Shown: one piece after another, positions 49,671-59,693 of the stretch
How positions within the stretch are numbered: the first letter of the stretch is position 1
Layout: the number at the start of each line of letters is the position of its first letter
Assembly (NCBI RefSeq): GCF_011064845.1
Contig: NZ_CP049015.1
Location: 806,001-870,000, forward strand
DNA: 64,000 nucleotides
Direction: 5' to 3'
DNA from: Citrobacter freundii ATCC 8090 = MTCC 1658 = NBRC 12681
Lineage (GTDB): Bacteria > Pseudomonadota > Gammaproteobacteria > Enterobacterales > Enterobacteriaceae
The notes under the pieces: generated by a model
Seen by the model: only the letters and a program-made list of their open reading frames with translations
Told to the model about the DNA's origin: nothing
Database searches by the model: none
Program-made: the position numbers and the translations under genes

Positions 49671-51044
49671 TTAATGTGCTTTAACCGTGCCGGCCGTTTT
49701 CTGTTTGAACAGGTAACCAATGCCAAGAATAGCAATCCATACCGGGATTAAGTACACCGAGATCGCCATGCCCGGCGTCATCAGCATAATCACCAGTACT
49801 GCAGCCATGAAAATCAGGCACACCCAGTTACCCAGCGGATAGAGTAGCGCCGGGAAGCGGGTGGTAACACCCTGCTGCTGTTTGGCTTTGCGGAACTTCA
49901 TGTGCGCAAGGCTAATCATTGCCCAGTTGATCACCAGTGCGGAAACTACCAGCGCCATCAACAGGCCAAAGGCAGATTCTGGCGCCAGGTAGTTGATCAG
50001 CACGCACAGAGCCGTCACCAGTGCGGAAACCAGAATGGTGTTCACCGGCACGCCGCGCTTGTCGACGTTCATCAGCGCTTTCGGCGCATTGCCCTGCTGT
50101 GCCAGACCGAACAGCATACGGCTGTTGCAGTACACACAGCTGTTATAGACAGAAAGGGCGGCAGTCAGCACCACGATGTTCAGGGCATTAGCAACAAACG
50201 TGTCGCCCAGTTCGTGGAAAATAAGGACAAACGGGCTGGTATCAGCCGTAACGCGCGTCCACGGCATCAGGGAAAGCAGAACCGCCAGCGAACCCACATA
50301 GAAAATCAGGATACGGTAGATAACCTGGTTGGTTGCTTTGGGAATGCTTTGCTCCGGGTTATCCGCTTCTGCTGCGGTGATCCCAACCAGCTCCAGTCCA
50401 CCGAAAGAGAACATGATAATCGCCATCATCATCACCAGACCGGTGAAGCCATGCGGCAGGAAGCCCCCCTGGTTCCACAGGTTGCTGACGCTGGCCTGCG
50501 GCCCGCCGTTGCCGCTGAATAGTAGCCAGCCGCCGAAGATGATCATCGCGACGACAGCAATGACTTTAATAATGGCGAACCAGAACTCCATCTCACCAAA
50601 CACTTTCACGTTGGTCAGGTTAATGGCGTTGATAATCACGAAGAAGGCTGCAGCAGAGGCCCAGGTTGGGATCTCCGGGTACCAGAACTGGATATATTTA
50701 CCGACTGCAGTCAGCTCAGCCATGGCAACCAGCACGTACAGTACCCAGTAGTTCCAGCCAGAGGCGAAACCCGCGAAACTGCCCCAGTATTTATAAGCAA
50801 AGTGGCTAAAGGAGCCTGCTACCGGCTCTTCAACCACCATTTCACCTAACTGACGCATAATCAAAAAGGCGATAAAGCCGGCAATAGCGTAACCCAGAAT
50901 AATACCCGGTCCTGCAGACTGGATAACGGATGCGCTACCGAGGAATAACCCGGTACCAATCGCGCCACCCAGCGCGATTAGCTGTATATGGCGGTTCTTA
51001 AGACCGCGCTTGAGCTGATCGCCATGCTGTTGACTTTCCATCAT
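49671..51044 (-). CDS. aroP: AroP aromatic amino acid permease
   Basis: AroP imports Phe, Tyr and Trp by proton symport. It has 457 residues and 12 membrane segments of the APC family; the N-terminal signature is HIQLIALGGAIGTGLFLGSA. The start is one of two adjacent ATG codons (51044 or 51041). Divergent from pdhR; known to be TyrR-repressed in E. coli. Confidence 0.96.
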   Translation of the reverse strand: MMESQQHGDQLKRGLKNRHIQLIALGGAIGTGLFLGSASVIQSAGPGIILGYAIAGFIAFLIMRQLGEMVVEEPVAGSFSHFAYKYWGSFAGFASGWNYWVLYVLVAMAELTAVGKYIQFWYPEIPTWASAAAFFVIINAINLTNVKVFGEMEFWFAIIKVIAVVAMIIFGGWLLFSGNGGPQASVSNLWNQGGFLPHGFTGLVMMMAIIMFSFGGLELVGITAAEADNPEQSIPKATNQVIYRILIFYVGSLAVLLSLMPWTRVTADTSPFVLIFHELGDTFVANALNIVVLTAALSVYNSCVYCNSRMLFGLAQQGNAPKALMNVDKRGVPVNTILVSALVTALCVLINYLAPESAFGLLMALVVSALVINWAMISLAHMKFRKAKQQQGVTTRFPALLYPLGNWVCLIFMAAVLVIMLMTPGMAISVYLIPVWIAILGIGYLFKQKTAGTVKAH

Positions 51045-51272
51045 GAAACCTCGTGTGTGGTTTTACTCTTCATATTTCGAGTACTTATTTTTTGAACTAC
51101 GCAGCAATGCGTGTGTAAGTTTGCAATTCCGTTTGTTGTATTAATTTGTTTACAGATGCTTTTGATAAAATGTTGCCTTAATACTTTTGTCTTGATCAGA
51201 ATAATGATATGCGAGCGCGAATGCACCTGCTTTATGCGGGGAAGATGAAGAGTTGAATAAAAAGAAACCATT

Positions 51273-51290
51273 TGTAAATGCGAGTTTATC
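51273..51290. promoter_or_regulatory. Candidate TyrR box upstream of aroP
   Basis: TGTAAA-N6-TTTATC resembles the TyrR box TGTAAA-N6-TTTACA with two mismatches in the right arm. It lies 229 bp upstream of the aroP start in the aroP-pdhR gap (51045-51608), an A+T-rich region with no gene. Motif match only. Confidence 0.4.
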
Positions 51291-51450
51291 TACCACAAAA
51301 TTTCCATTTTGAATTTCTATTCATTAATAGTGATTTAAGTATCGATAAATAAGCAGGTGAATCGGTTCAGATGAGATAATTTTTCGTTTCAATTCCGTTA
51401 AAACTACCTCGAGGTGGGTAAATTTAACATTTGTGCATAGTTACATGTTT

Positions 51451-51462
51451 GAAACGTTATTT
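51451..51462. promoter_or_regulatory. Candidate Cra site upstream of pdhR
   Basis: TGAAACGTTATT is close to the Cra consensus TGAAWCGWTTWA and lies about 150 bp before pdhR. pdhR is a reported Cra target in E. coli. Motif match only. Confidence 0.35.
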
Positions 51463-51559
51463 CTGTAATGTTGTTAAAATATGCCTCCTTTACTGATTTC
51501 AATCAAAACCTGTATGGACAGAAGGTGAATACTTTGTTACTTTAGCGTCAAGAACATGA

Positions 51560-51576
51560 AATTGGTAAGACCAATT
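51560..51576. promoter_or_regulatory. PdhR operator
   Basis: AATTGGTAAGACCAATT is a perfect inverted repeat matching the PdhR site ATTGGT-N3-ACCAAT. It lies 33 bp before the pdhR start, where PdhR is known to repress its own operon until pyruvate binds. Confidence 0.92.
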
Positions 51577-51608
51577 GACTCCGGGCAAATGGCTTAAGAC
51601 AGGAAATC

Positions 51609-52373
51609 ATGGCCTACAGCAAAATCCGCCAACCAAAACTCTCCGATGTGATTGAGCAGCAGCTGGAGTTTTTAATTCTTGAGGGGACACTTCGCCCCGG
51701 AGAAAAACTCCCACCGGAACGCGAGCTGGCAAAACAGTTCGACGTCTCCCGCCCCTCCTTACGCGAGGCGATCCAACGCCTTGAAGCGAAGGGGTTACTG
51801 CTTCGTCGTCAGGGCGGTGGCACTTTTGTTCAGAGCAGCCTGTGGCAGAGCTTTAGCGACCCACTGGTAGAGCTGCTCTCCGACCATCCTGAATCCCAGT
51901 TTGACCTGCTTGAGACGCGCCATGCGCTGGAAGGTATTGCAGCTTATTACGCTGCACTGCGCAGCACGGATGAAGACAAAACGCGTATCCGTGAACTCCA
52001 CCATGCGATCGAGCTTGCTCAACAGTCCGGCGATCTTGACGGTGAATCTGATGCAGTACTCCAGTATCAAATTGCTGTCACCGAAGCGGCACATAATGTG
52101 GTGCTGCTCCATTTGCTAAGGTGTATGGAGCCGATGCTGGCCCAGAACGTTCGGCAAAACTTCGAATTGCTGTATGCGCGTCGTGAAATGCTGCCACTGG
52201 TTAGCAGTCACCGTACCCGTATTTTTGAAGCAATTATTGCCGGGAAGCCGGAAGAGGCGCGTGAAGCGTCCCACCGTCACTTGGCGTTTATCGAAGAGAT
52301 TCTGCTGGACAGAAGCCGTGAGGAAAGCCGTCGTGAACGCGCCTTACGCCGTCTGGAGCAACGAAAGAATTAG
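51609..52373 (+). CDS. pdhR: PdhR, pyruvate-responsive repressor
   Basis: PdhR is a GntR-type (FadR subfamily) repressor of the pyruvate dehydrogenase operon and other targets. It has 254 residues: a winged helix with [31 protein letters not shown] (positions about 51711-51800) and a helical C-terminal effector domain. First gene of pdhR-aceE-aceF-lpd. Confidence 0.97.
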   Translation: MAYSKIRQPKLSDVIEQQLEFLILEGTLRPGEKLPPERELAKQFDVSRPSLREAIQRLEAKGLLLRRQGGGTFVQSSLWQSFSDPLVELLSDHPESQFDLLETRHALEGIAAYYAALRSTDEDKTRIRELHHAIELAQQSGDLDGESDAVLQYQIAVTEAAHNVVLLHLLRCMEPMLAQNVRQNFELLYARREMLPLVSSHRTRIFEAIIAGKPEEAREASHRHLAFIEEILLDRSREESRRERALRRLEQRKN

Positions 52374-52449
52374 TGATTTTTCTGGCAGAACGTTAACCAG
52401 AAGATGTTGTAAATCAAGCGCCATATAAAGTGCGCGGCAACTAAACGCA

Positions 52450-52497
52450 GAACCTGTCTTATTACGCTCTCTGGCGAGAACGTAATGGGACAGGTTC
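52450..52497 (+). other. Long RNA hairpin in the pdhR-aceE intergenic region
   Basis: The arms GAACCTGTCTTATTACG (52450-52466) and CGTAATGGGACAGGTTC (52481-52497) pair over 17 bp, with two U-G pairs in the plus-strand RNA. The stem continues, after one mismatch, as TCTC/GAGA closed by a TGGC loop. No T run follows, so it is not a normal terminator. It ends 39 bp before the aceE start, on the known pdhR-aceEF-lpd transcript. It may affect mRNA processing or stability, or the pdhR/aceE ratio; function not known to me. Confidence 0.8.
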
Positions 52498-52536
52498 CAG
52501 ATAACTCAACGTATTAGATAGATAAGGAATACCCCC

Positions 52537-55200
52537 ATGTCAGAACGTTTCCCAAATGACGTGGATCCGATCGAAACTCGCGACTGGCTACAGGCGATCG
52601 AATCGGTCATCCGTGAAGAAGGTGTTGAGCGTGCTCAGTATCTGATCGACCAACTGCTTTCAGAAGCCCGCAAAGGCGGCGTGAAAGTAGCGGCAGGTGC
52701 AGGGGCCAGCAATTATGTAAACACTATTGCCGTTGAAGATGAACCGGAATACCCGGGCAATCTGGAGCTGGAACGTCGTATTCGTTCTGCTATCCGTTGG
52801 AACGCCATCATGACCGTACTGCGCGCGTCTAAAAAGGACCTCGAGCTGGGTGGCCACATGGCATCCTTCCAGTCCTCCGCAACGGTATATGATGTTTGCT
52901 TCAACCACTTCTTCCGTGCACGCAACGAGCAAGATGGCGGCGATCTGGTGTACTTCCAGGGTCACATCTCTCCGGGCATCTACGCACGCGCATTCCTGGA
53001 AGGTCGTCTGACTGAAGAGCAGATGAACAACTTCCGTCAGGAAGTACATGGCAAAGGCCTGTCTTCCTACCCGCACCCGAAACTGATGCCAGAATTCTGG
53101 CAGTTCCCGACCGTATCTATGGGTCTGGGCCCAATCGGTGCTATCTACCAGGCTAAATTCCTGAAATATCTGGAACACCGTGGTCTGAAAGATACCTCTA
53201 AACAAACCGTTTACGCCTTCCTGGGCGACGGCGAGATGGATGAGCCAGAATCAAAAGGTGCGATCACCATCGCGACCCGTGAAAAACTGGACAACCTGGT
53301 CTTTGTTATCAACTGTAACCTGCAGCGTCTTGACGGCCCGGTAACCGGTAACGGCAAGATTGTTAACGAACTGGAAGGCATCTTCGCGGGCGCTGGCTGG
53401 AACGTTATCAAAGTCATGTGGGGCGGTCGTTGGGATGAGCTGCTGCGTAAAGACACCAGCGGTAAACTGATCCAGCTGATGAACGAAACCGTTGACGGCG
53501 ACTACCAGACCTTCAAATCCAAAGATGGCGCATATGTACGTGAGCACTTCTTCGGTAAATACCCGGAAACCGCAGCACTGGTTGCTGACTGGACTGATGA
53601 GCAGATTTGGTCTCTGAACCGCGGTGGTCACGATCCGAAGAAAGTTTACGCTGCACTGAAAAAAGCGCAGGAAACCAAAGGCAAAGCAACTGTAATCCTC
53701 GCCCATACCATCAAAGGTTACGGCATGGGTGACACCGCTGAAGGTAAAAACATCGCTCACCAGGTTAAGAAAATGAACATGGACGGCGTGCGTTATATCC
53801 GCGACCGTTTCAACGTTCCTGTGACCGATGAGCAGGTTGAAAACCTGTCTTACATCACCTTCCCGGAAGGTTCTGAAGAGCACACTTATCTGCACGCTCA
53901 GCGTCAGAAACTGCATGGCTACCTGCCAGCTCGTCAGCCGAACTTCACTGAGAAGCTGGAACTGCCGGCTCTGGAAGACTTCGGTGCGCTGCTGGAAGAG
54001 CAGAACAAAGAAATCTCCACCACTATCGCTTTCGTTCGTGCCCTGAACGTGATGCTGAAGAACAAGTCGATCAAAGATCGTCTGGTTCCGATCATCGCTG
54101 ATGAAGCACGTACTTTCGGTATGGAAGGTCTGTTCCGTCAGATCGGTATCTACAGCCCGAACGGTCAGCAGTACACCCCGCAGGACCGTGAGCAGGTTGC
54201 TTACTATAAAGAAGACGAGAAAGGTCAGATCCTGCAGGAAGGTATCAACGAACTGGGTGCTGGCGCATCCTGGCTGGCTGCTGCGACCTCTTACAGCACC
54301 AACGATCTGCCGATGATTCCGTTCTACATCTACTACTCCATGTTCGGGTTCCAGCGTATCGGTGACCTGTGCTGGCAGGCAGGCGACCAACAGGCTCGTG
54401 GCTTCCTGATTGGTGGTACTTCCGGTCGTACGACGCTGAACGGTGAAGGTCTGCAGCACGAAGATGGTCACAGCCATATTCAGTCTCTGACTATCCCGAA
54501 CTGTATCTCTTACGATCCGTCTTACGCGTACGAAGTTGCGGTCATCATGCACGATGGTCTGGAGCGTATGTACGGTGAGAAACAAGAGAACGTTTACTAC
54601 TACATCACCACGCTGAACGAAAACTACCACATGCCGGCAATGCCAGCAGGTGCCGAGGAAGGTATCCGTAAAGGTATCTACAAACTCGAAACCCTCGAAG
54701 GTAAGAAAGGTAAAGTTCAGCTGCTGGGCTCCGGTTCTATCCTGCGTCACGTCCGTGAAGCAGCACAGATCCTGGCGAACGACTACGGTGTAGGGTCTGA
54801 CGTTTACAGCGTAACCTCCTTCACTGAACTGGCGCGTGATGGCCAGGATTGTGAGCGCTGGAACATGCTGCACCCGATGGAAACTCCGCGCGTTCCGTAC
54901 ATCGCTCAGGTGATGAACGACGCTCCGGCAGTAGCATCTACTGACTATATGAAACTGTTTGCCGAACAGGTTCGTACTTATGTACCGGCTGATGATTATC
55001 GCGTACTGGGTACTGACGGTTTCGGTCGCTCTGACAGCCGTGAAAACCTGCGTCACCACTTCGAAGTTGATGCTTCCTACGTGGTTGTAGCGGCCCTGGG
55101 CGAACTGGCTAAACGTGGCGAAATCGATAAGAAAGTGGTTGCAGACGCAATCACCAAATTCAACATCGATGCAGATAAAGTTAACCCGCGTCTGGCGTAA
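52537..55200 (+). CDS. aceE: Pyruvate dehydrogenase E1 component
   Basis: AceE is the thiamin-diphosphate-dependent decarboxylase of the pyruvate dehydrogenase complex; it reductively acetylates the lipoyl groups of AceF. It has 887 residues, the E. coli length. The ThDP motif begins [12 protein letters not shown] and ends VFVINCN, around residues 229-261. The N-terminal region binds the AceF peripheral domain. aceF follows after 14 bp. Confidence 0.98.
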   Translation: MSERFPNDVDPIETRDWLQAIESVIREEGVERAQYLIDQLLSEARKGGVKVAAGAGASNYVNTIAVEDEPEYPGNLELERRIRSAIRWNAIMTVLRASKKDLELGGHMASFQSSATVYDVCFNHFFRARNEQDGGDLVYFQGHISPGIYARAFLEGRLTEEQMNNFRQEVHGKGLSSYPHPKLMPEFWQFPTVSMGLGPIGAIYQAKFLKYLEHRGLKDTSKQTVYAFLGDGEMDEPESKGAITIATREKLDNLVFVINCNLQRLDGPVTGNGKIVNELEGIFAGAGWNVIKVMWGGRWDELLRKDTSGKLIQLMNETVDGDYQTFKSKDGAYVREHFFGKYPETAALVADWTDEQIWSLNRGGHDPKKVYAALKKAQETKGKATVILAHTIKGYGMGDTAEGKNIAHQVKKMNMDGVRYIRDRFNVPVTDEQVENLSYITFPEGSEEHTYLHAQRQKLHGYLPARQPNFTEKLELPALEDFGALLEEQNKEISTTIAFVRALNVMLKNKSIKDRLVPIIADEARTFGMEGLFRQIGIYSPNGQQYTPQDREQVAYYKEDEKGQILQEGINELGAGASWLAAATSYSTNDLPMIPFYIYYSMFGFQRIGDLCWQAGDQQARGFLIGGTSGRTTLNGEGLQHEDGHSHIQSLTIPNCISYDPSYAYEVAVIMHDGLERMYGEKQENVYYYITTLNENYHMPAMPAGAEEGIRKGIYKLETLEGKKGKVQLLGSGSILRHVREAAQILANDYGVGSDVYSVTSFTELARDGQDCERWNMLHPMETPRVPYIAQVMNDAPAVASTDYMKLFAEQVRTYVPADDYRVLGTDGFGRSDSRENLRHHFEVDASYVVVAALGELAKRGEIDKKVVADAITKFNIDADKVNPRLA

Positions 55201-55214
55201 GAGGTAAAAGAATA

Positions 55215-57104
55215 ATGGCTATCGAAATCAATGTACCGGACATCGGGGCTGATGAAGTTGAAATCACCGAGATCCTGGTCAAAGTGGGCGACAAAGTTGA
55301 AGCTGAACAGTCGCTGATCACCGTAGAAGGCGACAAAGCCTCTATGGAAGTTCCGTCTCCTCAGGCTGGTATCGTTAAAGAGATTAAAGTCTCTGTTGGC
55401 GATAAAACTGAGACCGGCAAACTGATCATGATTTTCGATTCCGCCGACGGTGCAGCAGCAGCTGCACCTGCTCCGGCAGAAGAGAAGAAAGAAGCGGCTC
55501 CGGCAGCAGCACCTGCTGCTGCGGCGGCGAAAGACGTACACGTACCGGACATCGGCGGCGACGAAGTTGAAGTTACCGAGATCATGGTTAAAGTGGGTGA
55601 CACCGTTGCGGCTGAACAGTCTCTGATCACCGTTGAAGGTGACAAAGCGTCAATGGAAGTTCCGGCACCGTTCGCAGGTACCGTTAAAGAGATCAAAATC
55701 AACACCGGCGACAAAGTGTCTACCGGTTCCCTGATTATGGTCTTCGAAGTAGCGGGCGCAGCGCCTGCTGCAGCACCGGCTCAGGCGGCTGCTCCAGCAG
55801 CAGCGGCGGCTCCGGCTGCTTCCGGCTCGAAAGAAGTTAACGTACCGGATATCGGCGGTGACGAAGTCGAAGTCACTGAAGTGATGGTTAAAGTGGGCGA
55901 TAAAATTGCCGCTGAGCAGTCACTGATCACCGTTGAAGGCGATAAAGCGTCAATGGAAGTTCCGGCACCGTTCGCGGGCACCGTGAAAGAAATCAAAATC
56001 AGCACTGGTGACAAAGTTAAAACCGGTTCTCTGATTATGGTCTTCGAAGTCGAAGGCGCAGCACCTGCAGCCGCTCCAGCACAAGCAGCTGCTCCGGCTC
56101 CGGCCGCAGCACCAGCGCCTGCGCAAGCCGCAGCTCCGGCCGCGAAAGCGGAAGGCAAATCTGAGTTTGCTGAAAACGACGCTTACGTTCATGCAACACC
56201 GCTGATTCGTCGCCTGGCGCGCGAATTCGGTGTGAACCTGGCGAAAGTGAAAGGTTCTGGCCGTAAAGGTCGTATCCTGCGTGAAGACGTTCAGGCTTAC
56301 GTGAAAGACGCTATCAAGCGTGCTGAAGCGGCTCCGGCTGCAGCAGCAGGCGGCGGTATCCCGGGCATGCTGCCTTGGCCGAAAGTGGACTTCAGCAAGT
56401 TTGGTGAAATCGAAGAAGTGGAACTGGGCCGTATCCAGAAAATCTCTGGTGCTAACCTGAGCCGTAACTGGGTGATGATCCCGCACGTTACTCACTTCGA
56501 TAAGACCGATATCACCGATCTGGAAGCGTTCCGTAAACAGCAGAACGCCGAAGCTGAAAAACGTAAACTGGACGTGAAATTCACCCCAGTAGTCTTCATC
56601 ATGAAAGCCGTTGCCGCAGCTCTGGAACAGATGCCGCGCTTCAACAGCTCCCTGTCTGAAGACGGTCAGCGCCTGACCCTGAAGAAATACATCAACATCG
56701 GTGTAGCGGTTGATACTCCGAATGGCCTGGTTGTTCCGGTCTTCAAAGACGTGAACAAGAAGAGCATTACCGAGCTGTCTCGTGAACTGACCGTGATCTC
56801 CAAGAAAGCGCGTGATGGCAAGCTGACTGCTGGCGAAATGCAGGGCGGTTGCTTCACCATCTCCAGCATCGGTGGCCTGGGTACTACCCACTTCGCGCCG
56901 ATTGTGAACGCGCCGGAAGTGGCTATCCTCGGTGTCTCCAAGTCCTCTATGGAGCCAGTGTGGAACGGTAAAGAGTTTATGCCACGTCTGATGATGCCGA
57001 TTTCGCTCTCCTTCGACCACCGTGTAATTGACGGTGCGGATGGTGCGCGCTTTATCACCATCATCAACAACATGCTGTCTGACATTCGCCGCCTGGTGAT
57101 GTAA
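55215..57104 (+). CDS. aceF: Pyruvate dehydrogenase E2, dihydrolipoamide acetyltransferase
   Basis: AceF forms the cubic core of the complex and carries acetyl groups to CoA. It has 629 residues (E. coli 630): three lipoyl domains in tandem (starting near residues 1, 105 and 208), each with GDKAS holding the lipoylated Lys, joined by Ala/Pro-rich linkers. A peripheral subunit-binding domain follows near 325-365 ([18 protein letters not shown]), then the catalytic domain with His602 in [10 protein letters not shown]. The near-identical DNA of lipoyl domains 2 and 3 is a normal feature. Confidence 0.98.
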   Translation: MAIEINVPDIGADEVEITEILVKVGDKVEAEQSLITVEGDKASMEVPSPQAGIVKEIKVSVGDKTETGKLIMIFDSADGAAAAAPAPAEEKKEAAPAAAPAAAAAKDVHVPDIGGDEVEVTEIMVKVGDTVAAEQSLITVEGDKASMEVPAPFAGTVKEIKINTGDKVSTGSLIMVFEVAGAAPAAAPAQAAAPAAAAAPAASGSKEVNVPDIGGDEVEVTEVMVKVGDKIAAEQSLITVEGDKASMEVPAPFAGTVKEIKISTGDKVKTGSLIMVFEVEGAAPAAAPAQAAAPAPAAAPAPAQAAAPAAKAEGKSEFAENDAYVHATPLIRRLAREFGVNLAKVKGSGRKGRILREDVQAYVKDAIKRAEAAPAAAAGGGIPGMLPWPKVDFSKFGEIEEVELGRIQKISGANLSRNWVMIPHVTHFDKTDITDLEAFRKQQNAEAEKRKLDVKFTPVVFIMKAVAAALEQMPRFNSSLSEDGQRLTLKKYINIGVAVDTPNGLVVPVFKDVNKKSITELSRELTVISKKARDGKLTAGEMQGGCFTISSIGGLGTTHFAPIVNAPEVAILGVSKSSMEPVWNGKEFMPRLMMPISLSFDHRVIDGADGARFITIINNMLSDIRRLVM

Positions 57105-57107
57105 GCG

Positions 57108-57136
57108 AAAAAGCCGGCCCGACGGCCGGCTTTTTT
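57108..57136 (+). terminator. aceF terminator
   Basis: Stem GCCGGCC (57113-57119) with GGCCGGC (57124-57130), flanked by A and T runs (six T, 57131-57136), 4 bp after the aceF stop. It separates aceEF from lpd; the A+T-rich 57190-57230 (TTGTTAACAATTTTGTAAAAT) is the likely lpd promoter, with a -10 at TAAAAT (57222-57227). Confidence 0.88.
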
Positions 57137-57279
57137 CTGGTAATCTCATGAAGTCAGTGAGGTTATTGTGCGAAAGACAAATCGGTTGCCGTTTGTTGTT
57201 TCAAAATTGTTAACAATTTTGTAAAATACGGGCGGATAGAACGACCCGGTGGACGACGGGTATAAATTAAGAGGTCATG

Positions 57280-58704
57280 ATGAGCACTGAAATCAAAACT
57301 CAGGTCGTGGTACTTGGGGCAGGCCCTGCAGGTTACTCTGCTGCCTTCCGTTGCGCAGATTTAGGTCTGGAGACCGTCATCGTAGAACGTTACAGCACCC
57401 TCGGTGGTGTTTGTCTGAACGTCGGCTGTATCCCTTCTAAAGCGCTGCTGCACGTAGCAAAAGTTATCGAAGAAGCCAAAGCGCTGGCTGAACACGGTAT
57501 CGTTTTTGGCGAGCCGAAAACCGATATCGACAAGATTCGTACCTGGAAAGAAAAAGTTATCACTCAACTGACTGGCGGTCTGGCTGGTATGGCCAAAGGC
57601 CGTAAAGTGAAAGTGGTTAACGGTCTGGGTAAATTTACCGGGGCGAACACCCTGGAAGTTGAAGGCGAAAACGGCAAAACCGTAATCAACTTCGACAACG
57701 CGATCATCGCGGCGGGTTCCCGTCCGATCGAACTGCCGTTCATTCCGCACGAAGATCCGCGCGTGTGGGACTCCACTGACGCGCTGGAACTGAAAACTGT
57801 TCCTAAGCGCCTGCTGGTTATGGGCGGCGGTATTATCGGTCTGGAAATGGGTACCGTGTACCATGCACTGGGTTCAGAGATCGACGTGGTTGAAATGTTC
57901 GACCAGGTTATCCCAGCTGCCGACAAAGACGTGGTTAAAGTCTTCACCAAGCGCATCAGCAAGAAATTCAACCTGATGCTGGAAACCAAAGTGACCGCCG
58001 TTGAAGCGAAAGAAGACGGTATCTACGTTTCCATGGAAGGCAAAAAAGCCCCTGCCGAAGCTCAGCGTTACGATGCTGTGCTGGTAGCTATCGGTCGTGT
58101 ACCGAACGGTAAAAACCTCGACGCGGGCAAAGCTGGCGTTGAAGTTGATGACCGTGGCTTCATCCGCGTTGACAAACAGTTGCGCACCAACGTGCCTCAC
58201 ATCTTTGCTATCGGCGATATCGTCGGTCAGCCGATGCTGGCGCACAAAGGTGTTCACGAAGGTCACGTTGCCGCTGAAGTTATCGCCGGTAAGAAACACT
58301 ACTTCGATCCGAAAGTTATTCCATCCATCGCGTACACTGAACCAGAAGTTGCATGGGTTGGCCTGACTGAGAAAGAAGCGAAAGAAAAAGGCATCAGCTA
58401 CGAAACCGCCACCTTCCCGTGGGCTGCTTCTGGCCGTGCTATCGCTTCTGACTGCGCAGACGGTATGACCAAACTGATTTTCGACAAAGAATCTCACCGT
58501 GTGATCGGTGGTGCGATTGTCGGTACCAACGGCGGCGAGCTGCTGGGTGAAATTGGTCTGGCGATCGAAATGGGCTGTGACGCTGAAGACATCGCGCTGA
58601 CCATCCACGCTCACCCGACTCTGCACGAGTCCGTTGGTCTGGCAGCTGAAGTGTTCGAAGGTAGCATCACCGACCTGCCGAACCCGAAAGCGAAGAAAAA
58701 GTAA
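57280..58704 (+). CDS. lpd: Dihydrolipoamide dehydrogenase (E3)
   Basis: Lpd reoxidises dihydrolipoyl groups of pyruvate and 2-oxoglutarate dehydrogenases and the glycine cleavage system with NAD. It has 474 residues: FAD-binding VVVLGAGPAGYSAAF, redox disulfide Cys45-Cys50 (GGVCLNVGCIPSK), NAD-binding MGGGIIGLEMG and the base His in HAHPTLHE. ATG 57280 (MSTEIKTQ) is used; the ATG just before it would add one Met. Confidence 0.98.
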   Translation: MSTEIKTQVVVLGAGPAGYSAAFRCADLGLETVIVERYSTLGGVCLNVGCIPSKALLHVAKVIEEAKALAEHGIVFGEPKTDIDKIRTWKEKVITQLTGGLAGMAKGRKVKVVNGLGKFTGANTLEVEGENGKTVINFDNAIIAAGSRPIELPFIPHEDPRVWDSTDALELKTVPKRLLVMGGGIIGLEMGTVYHALGSEIDVVEMFDQVIPAADKDVVKVFTKRISKKFNLMLETKVTAVEAKEDGIYVSMEGKKAPAEAQRYDAVLVAIGRVPNGKNLDAGKAGVEVDDRGFIRVDKQLRTNVPHIFAIGDIVGQPMLAHKGVHEGHVAAEVIAGKKHYFDPKVIPSIAYTEPEVAWVGLTEKEAKEKGISYETATFPWAASGRAIASDCADGMTKLIFDKESHRVIGGAIVGTNGGELLGEIGLAIEMGCDAEDIALTIHAHPTLHESVGLAAEVFEGSITDLPNPKAKKK

Positions 58705-58720
58705 TTTTCCCGCTTTTGTG

Positions 58721-58748
58721 AAAACGCCTCTTCGGAGGCGTTTTTTTT
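58721..58748 (+). terminator. lpd terminator
   Basis: Stem AAAACGCCTC with GAGGCGTTTT, a TTCG loop and eight T in all, 17 bp after the lpd stop. Confidence 0.92.
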
Positions 58749-58898
58749 CCCGAAAGCTACCAGTTCTGGTAGTCATCTTATTGATATCTCCACTAAAAAA
58801 AATTGCGCAACTGCCGATACTTTTTTCGCCATTGTGTGGCTACTGGCCGCGCGGTTAAGAGGCTCTGGACTCTCTATTACACGAAAAAAGGAAAATAC

Positions 58899-59630
58899 AT
58901 GTCTTTAAAAAAAATCGCGGTTGTTGGCATGATTGTCGCGACAATGACACTGACCGGTTGTGGCGCGATGACCACCGCCGTTAAAAAACGTAACCTTGAA
59001 GTGAAAACGCAGATGAGTGAAACCATCTGGCTGGAGCCTTCCAGCGAGAAGACCGTCTACATTCAGGTAAAAAATACCTCTGACAAAGACATGAGTAACC
59101 TGCAAACTCTGCTGGCAAATGACCTGTCCGCGAAAGGTTATAAGGTGACCAGCTCACCAGACAGCGCTTATTACTGGGTACAGGCGAACGTATTGAAAGC
59201 GGACAAAATGGATCTGCGTGAAGCTCAGGGCTTCCTGAAAACGGGTTATGAAGGTGCCGCGATGGGCGCAGCGTTGGGTGCGGGGATTACCGCCTACAAT
59301 AGCAACTCCTCTGGTGCGGCGCTGGGTGTTGGTATCGCGGCGGGGCTGATCGGCATGGCTGCGGATGCGATGGTGGAAGATGTAAACTACACCATGGTCA
59401 CTGACCTGCAGATCTCTGAACGCAGCAAAGCGAAAGTGACAACGGATAACGTTGCGGCGTTGCGTCAAGGGACATCCGGTATCAAGTTGCAAACCAGCAG
59501 CGCGCAAGGCGATCGTGCAAAATATCAGACTCGCGTCGTGTCTAATGCTAACAAAGTGAATCTGAAGTTCGAAGAAGCGAAGCCGGTTCTGGAAGCTCAG
59601 TTGGCGAAATCTGTCGCTAACATCCTGTAA
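58899..59630 (+). CDS. TraT-type outer-membrane lipoprotein (surface exclusion/complement resistance family), chromosomal
   Basis: A 243-residue lipoprotein. The signal peptide ends in the lipobox LTGC with Cys21; the next residue is Gly, so outer-membrane sorting is expected. The mature part closely follows plasmid F TraT as I remember it, for example [33 protein letters not shown], the glycine/alanine-rich hydrophobic stretch near residues 118-160, and the end [20 protein letters not shown]. Plasmid TraT blocks mating between like cells and protects from complement. No tra gene is nearby; it lies between lpd and yacH-like genes with its own ribosome site (AAAGG). ATG 58899 is chosen at the signal peptide. 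Chromosomal role unknown. Confidence 0.9.
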   Translation: MSLKKIAVVGMIVATMTLTGCGAMTTAVKKRNLEVKTQMSETIWLEPSSEKTVYIQVKNTSDKDMSNLQTLLANDLSAKGYKVTSSPDSAYYWVQANVLKADKMDLREAQGFLKTGYEGAAMGAALGAGITAYNSNSSGAALGVGIAAGLIGMAADAMVEDVNYTMVTDLQISERSKAKVTTDNVAALRQGTSGIKLQTSSAQGDRAKYQTRVVSNANKVNLKFEEAKPVLEAQLAKSVANIL

Positions 59631-59643
59631 TTTGCTGTGGGTT

Positions 59644-59672
59644 GCCGGGGGGCGACTACGCCTTACCCGGCC
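59644..59672. repeat. REP palindrome between traT-like gene and DUF2950 gene
   Basis: GCCGGGGGGCGACTACGCC followed by TTACCCGGCC, an imperfect REP-type palindrome at the junction of two convergent genes. Confidence 0.65.
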
Positions 59673-59693
59673 AACTTATCTTTCGAATTGGTA

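Noticed and set aside
51041..51271. A 76-codon minus-strand frame upstream of aroP
   Set aside because: It overlaps the aroP start and promoter region, has no ribosome site, and the control region is expected here.
53251..55059. A 602-codon open frame on the minus strand opposite aceE
   Set aside because: It lies fully within aceE, shows no recognisable domain, and is explained by strong codon bias of a highly expressed gene that leaves few stops in the antisense frame.
55530..56060. Long near-identical direct repeats in aceF
   Set aside because: They encode lipoyl domains 2 and 3 of the E2 protein, a normal family feature, not a mobile or tandem repeat.
55950..57149. A 399-codon minus-strand frame opposite aceF, and similar frames opposite lpd (57874-58776), ftsA (31093-31869) and the IdnR-like gene (4766-5713)
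   Set aside because: Antisense shadows of genes certain by homology; compositions rich in His, Arg and Gln without domains or ribosome sites.
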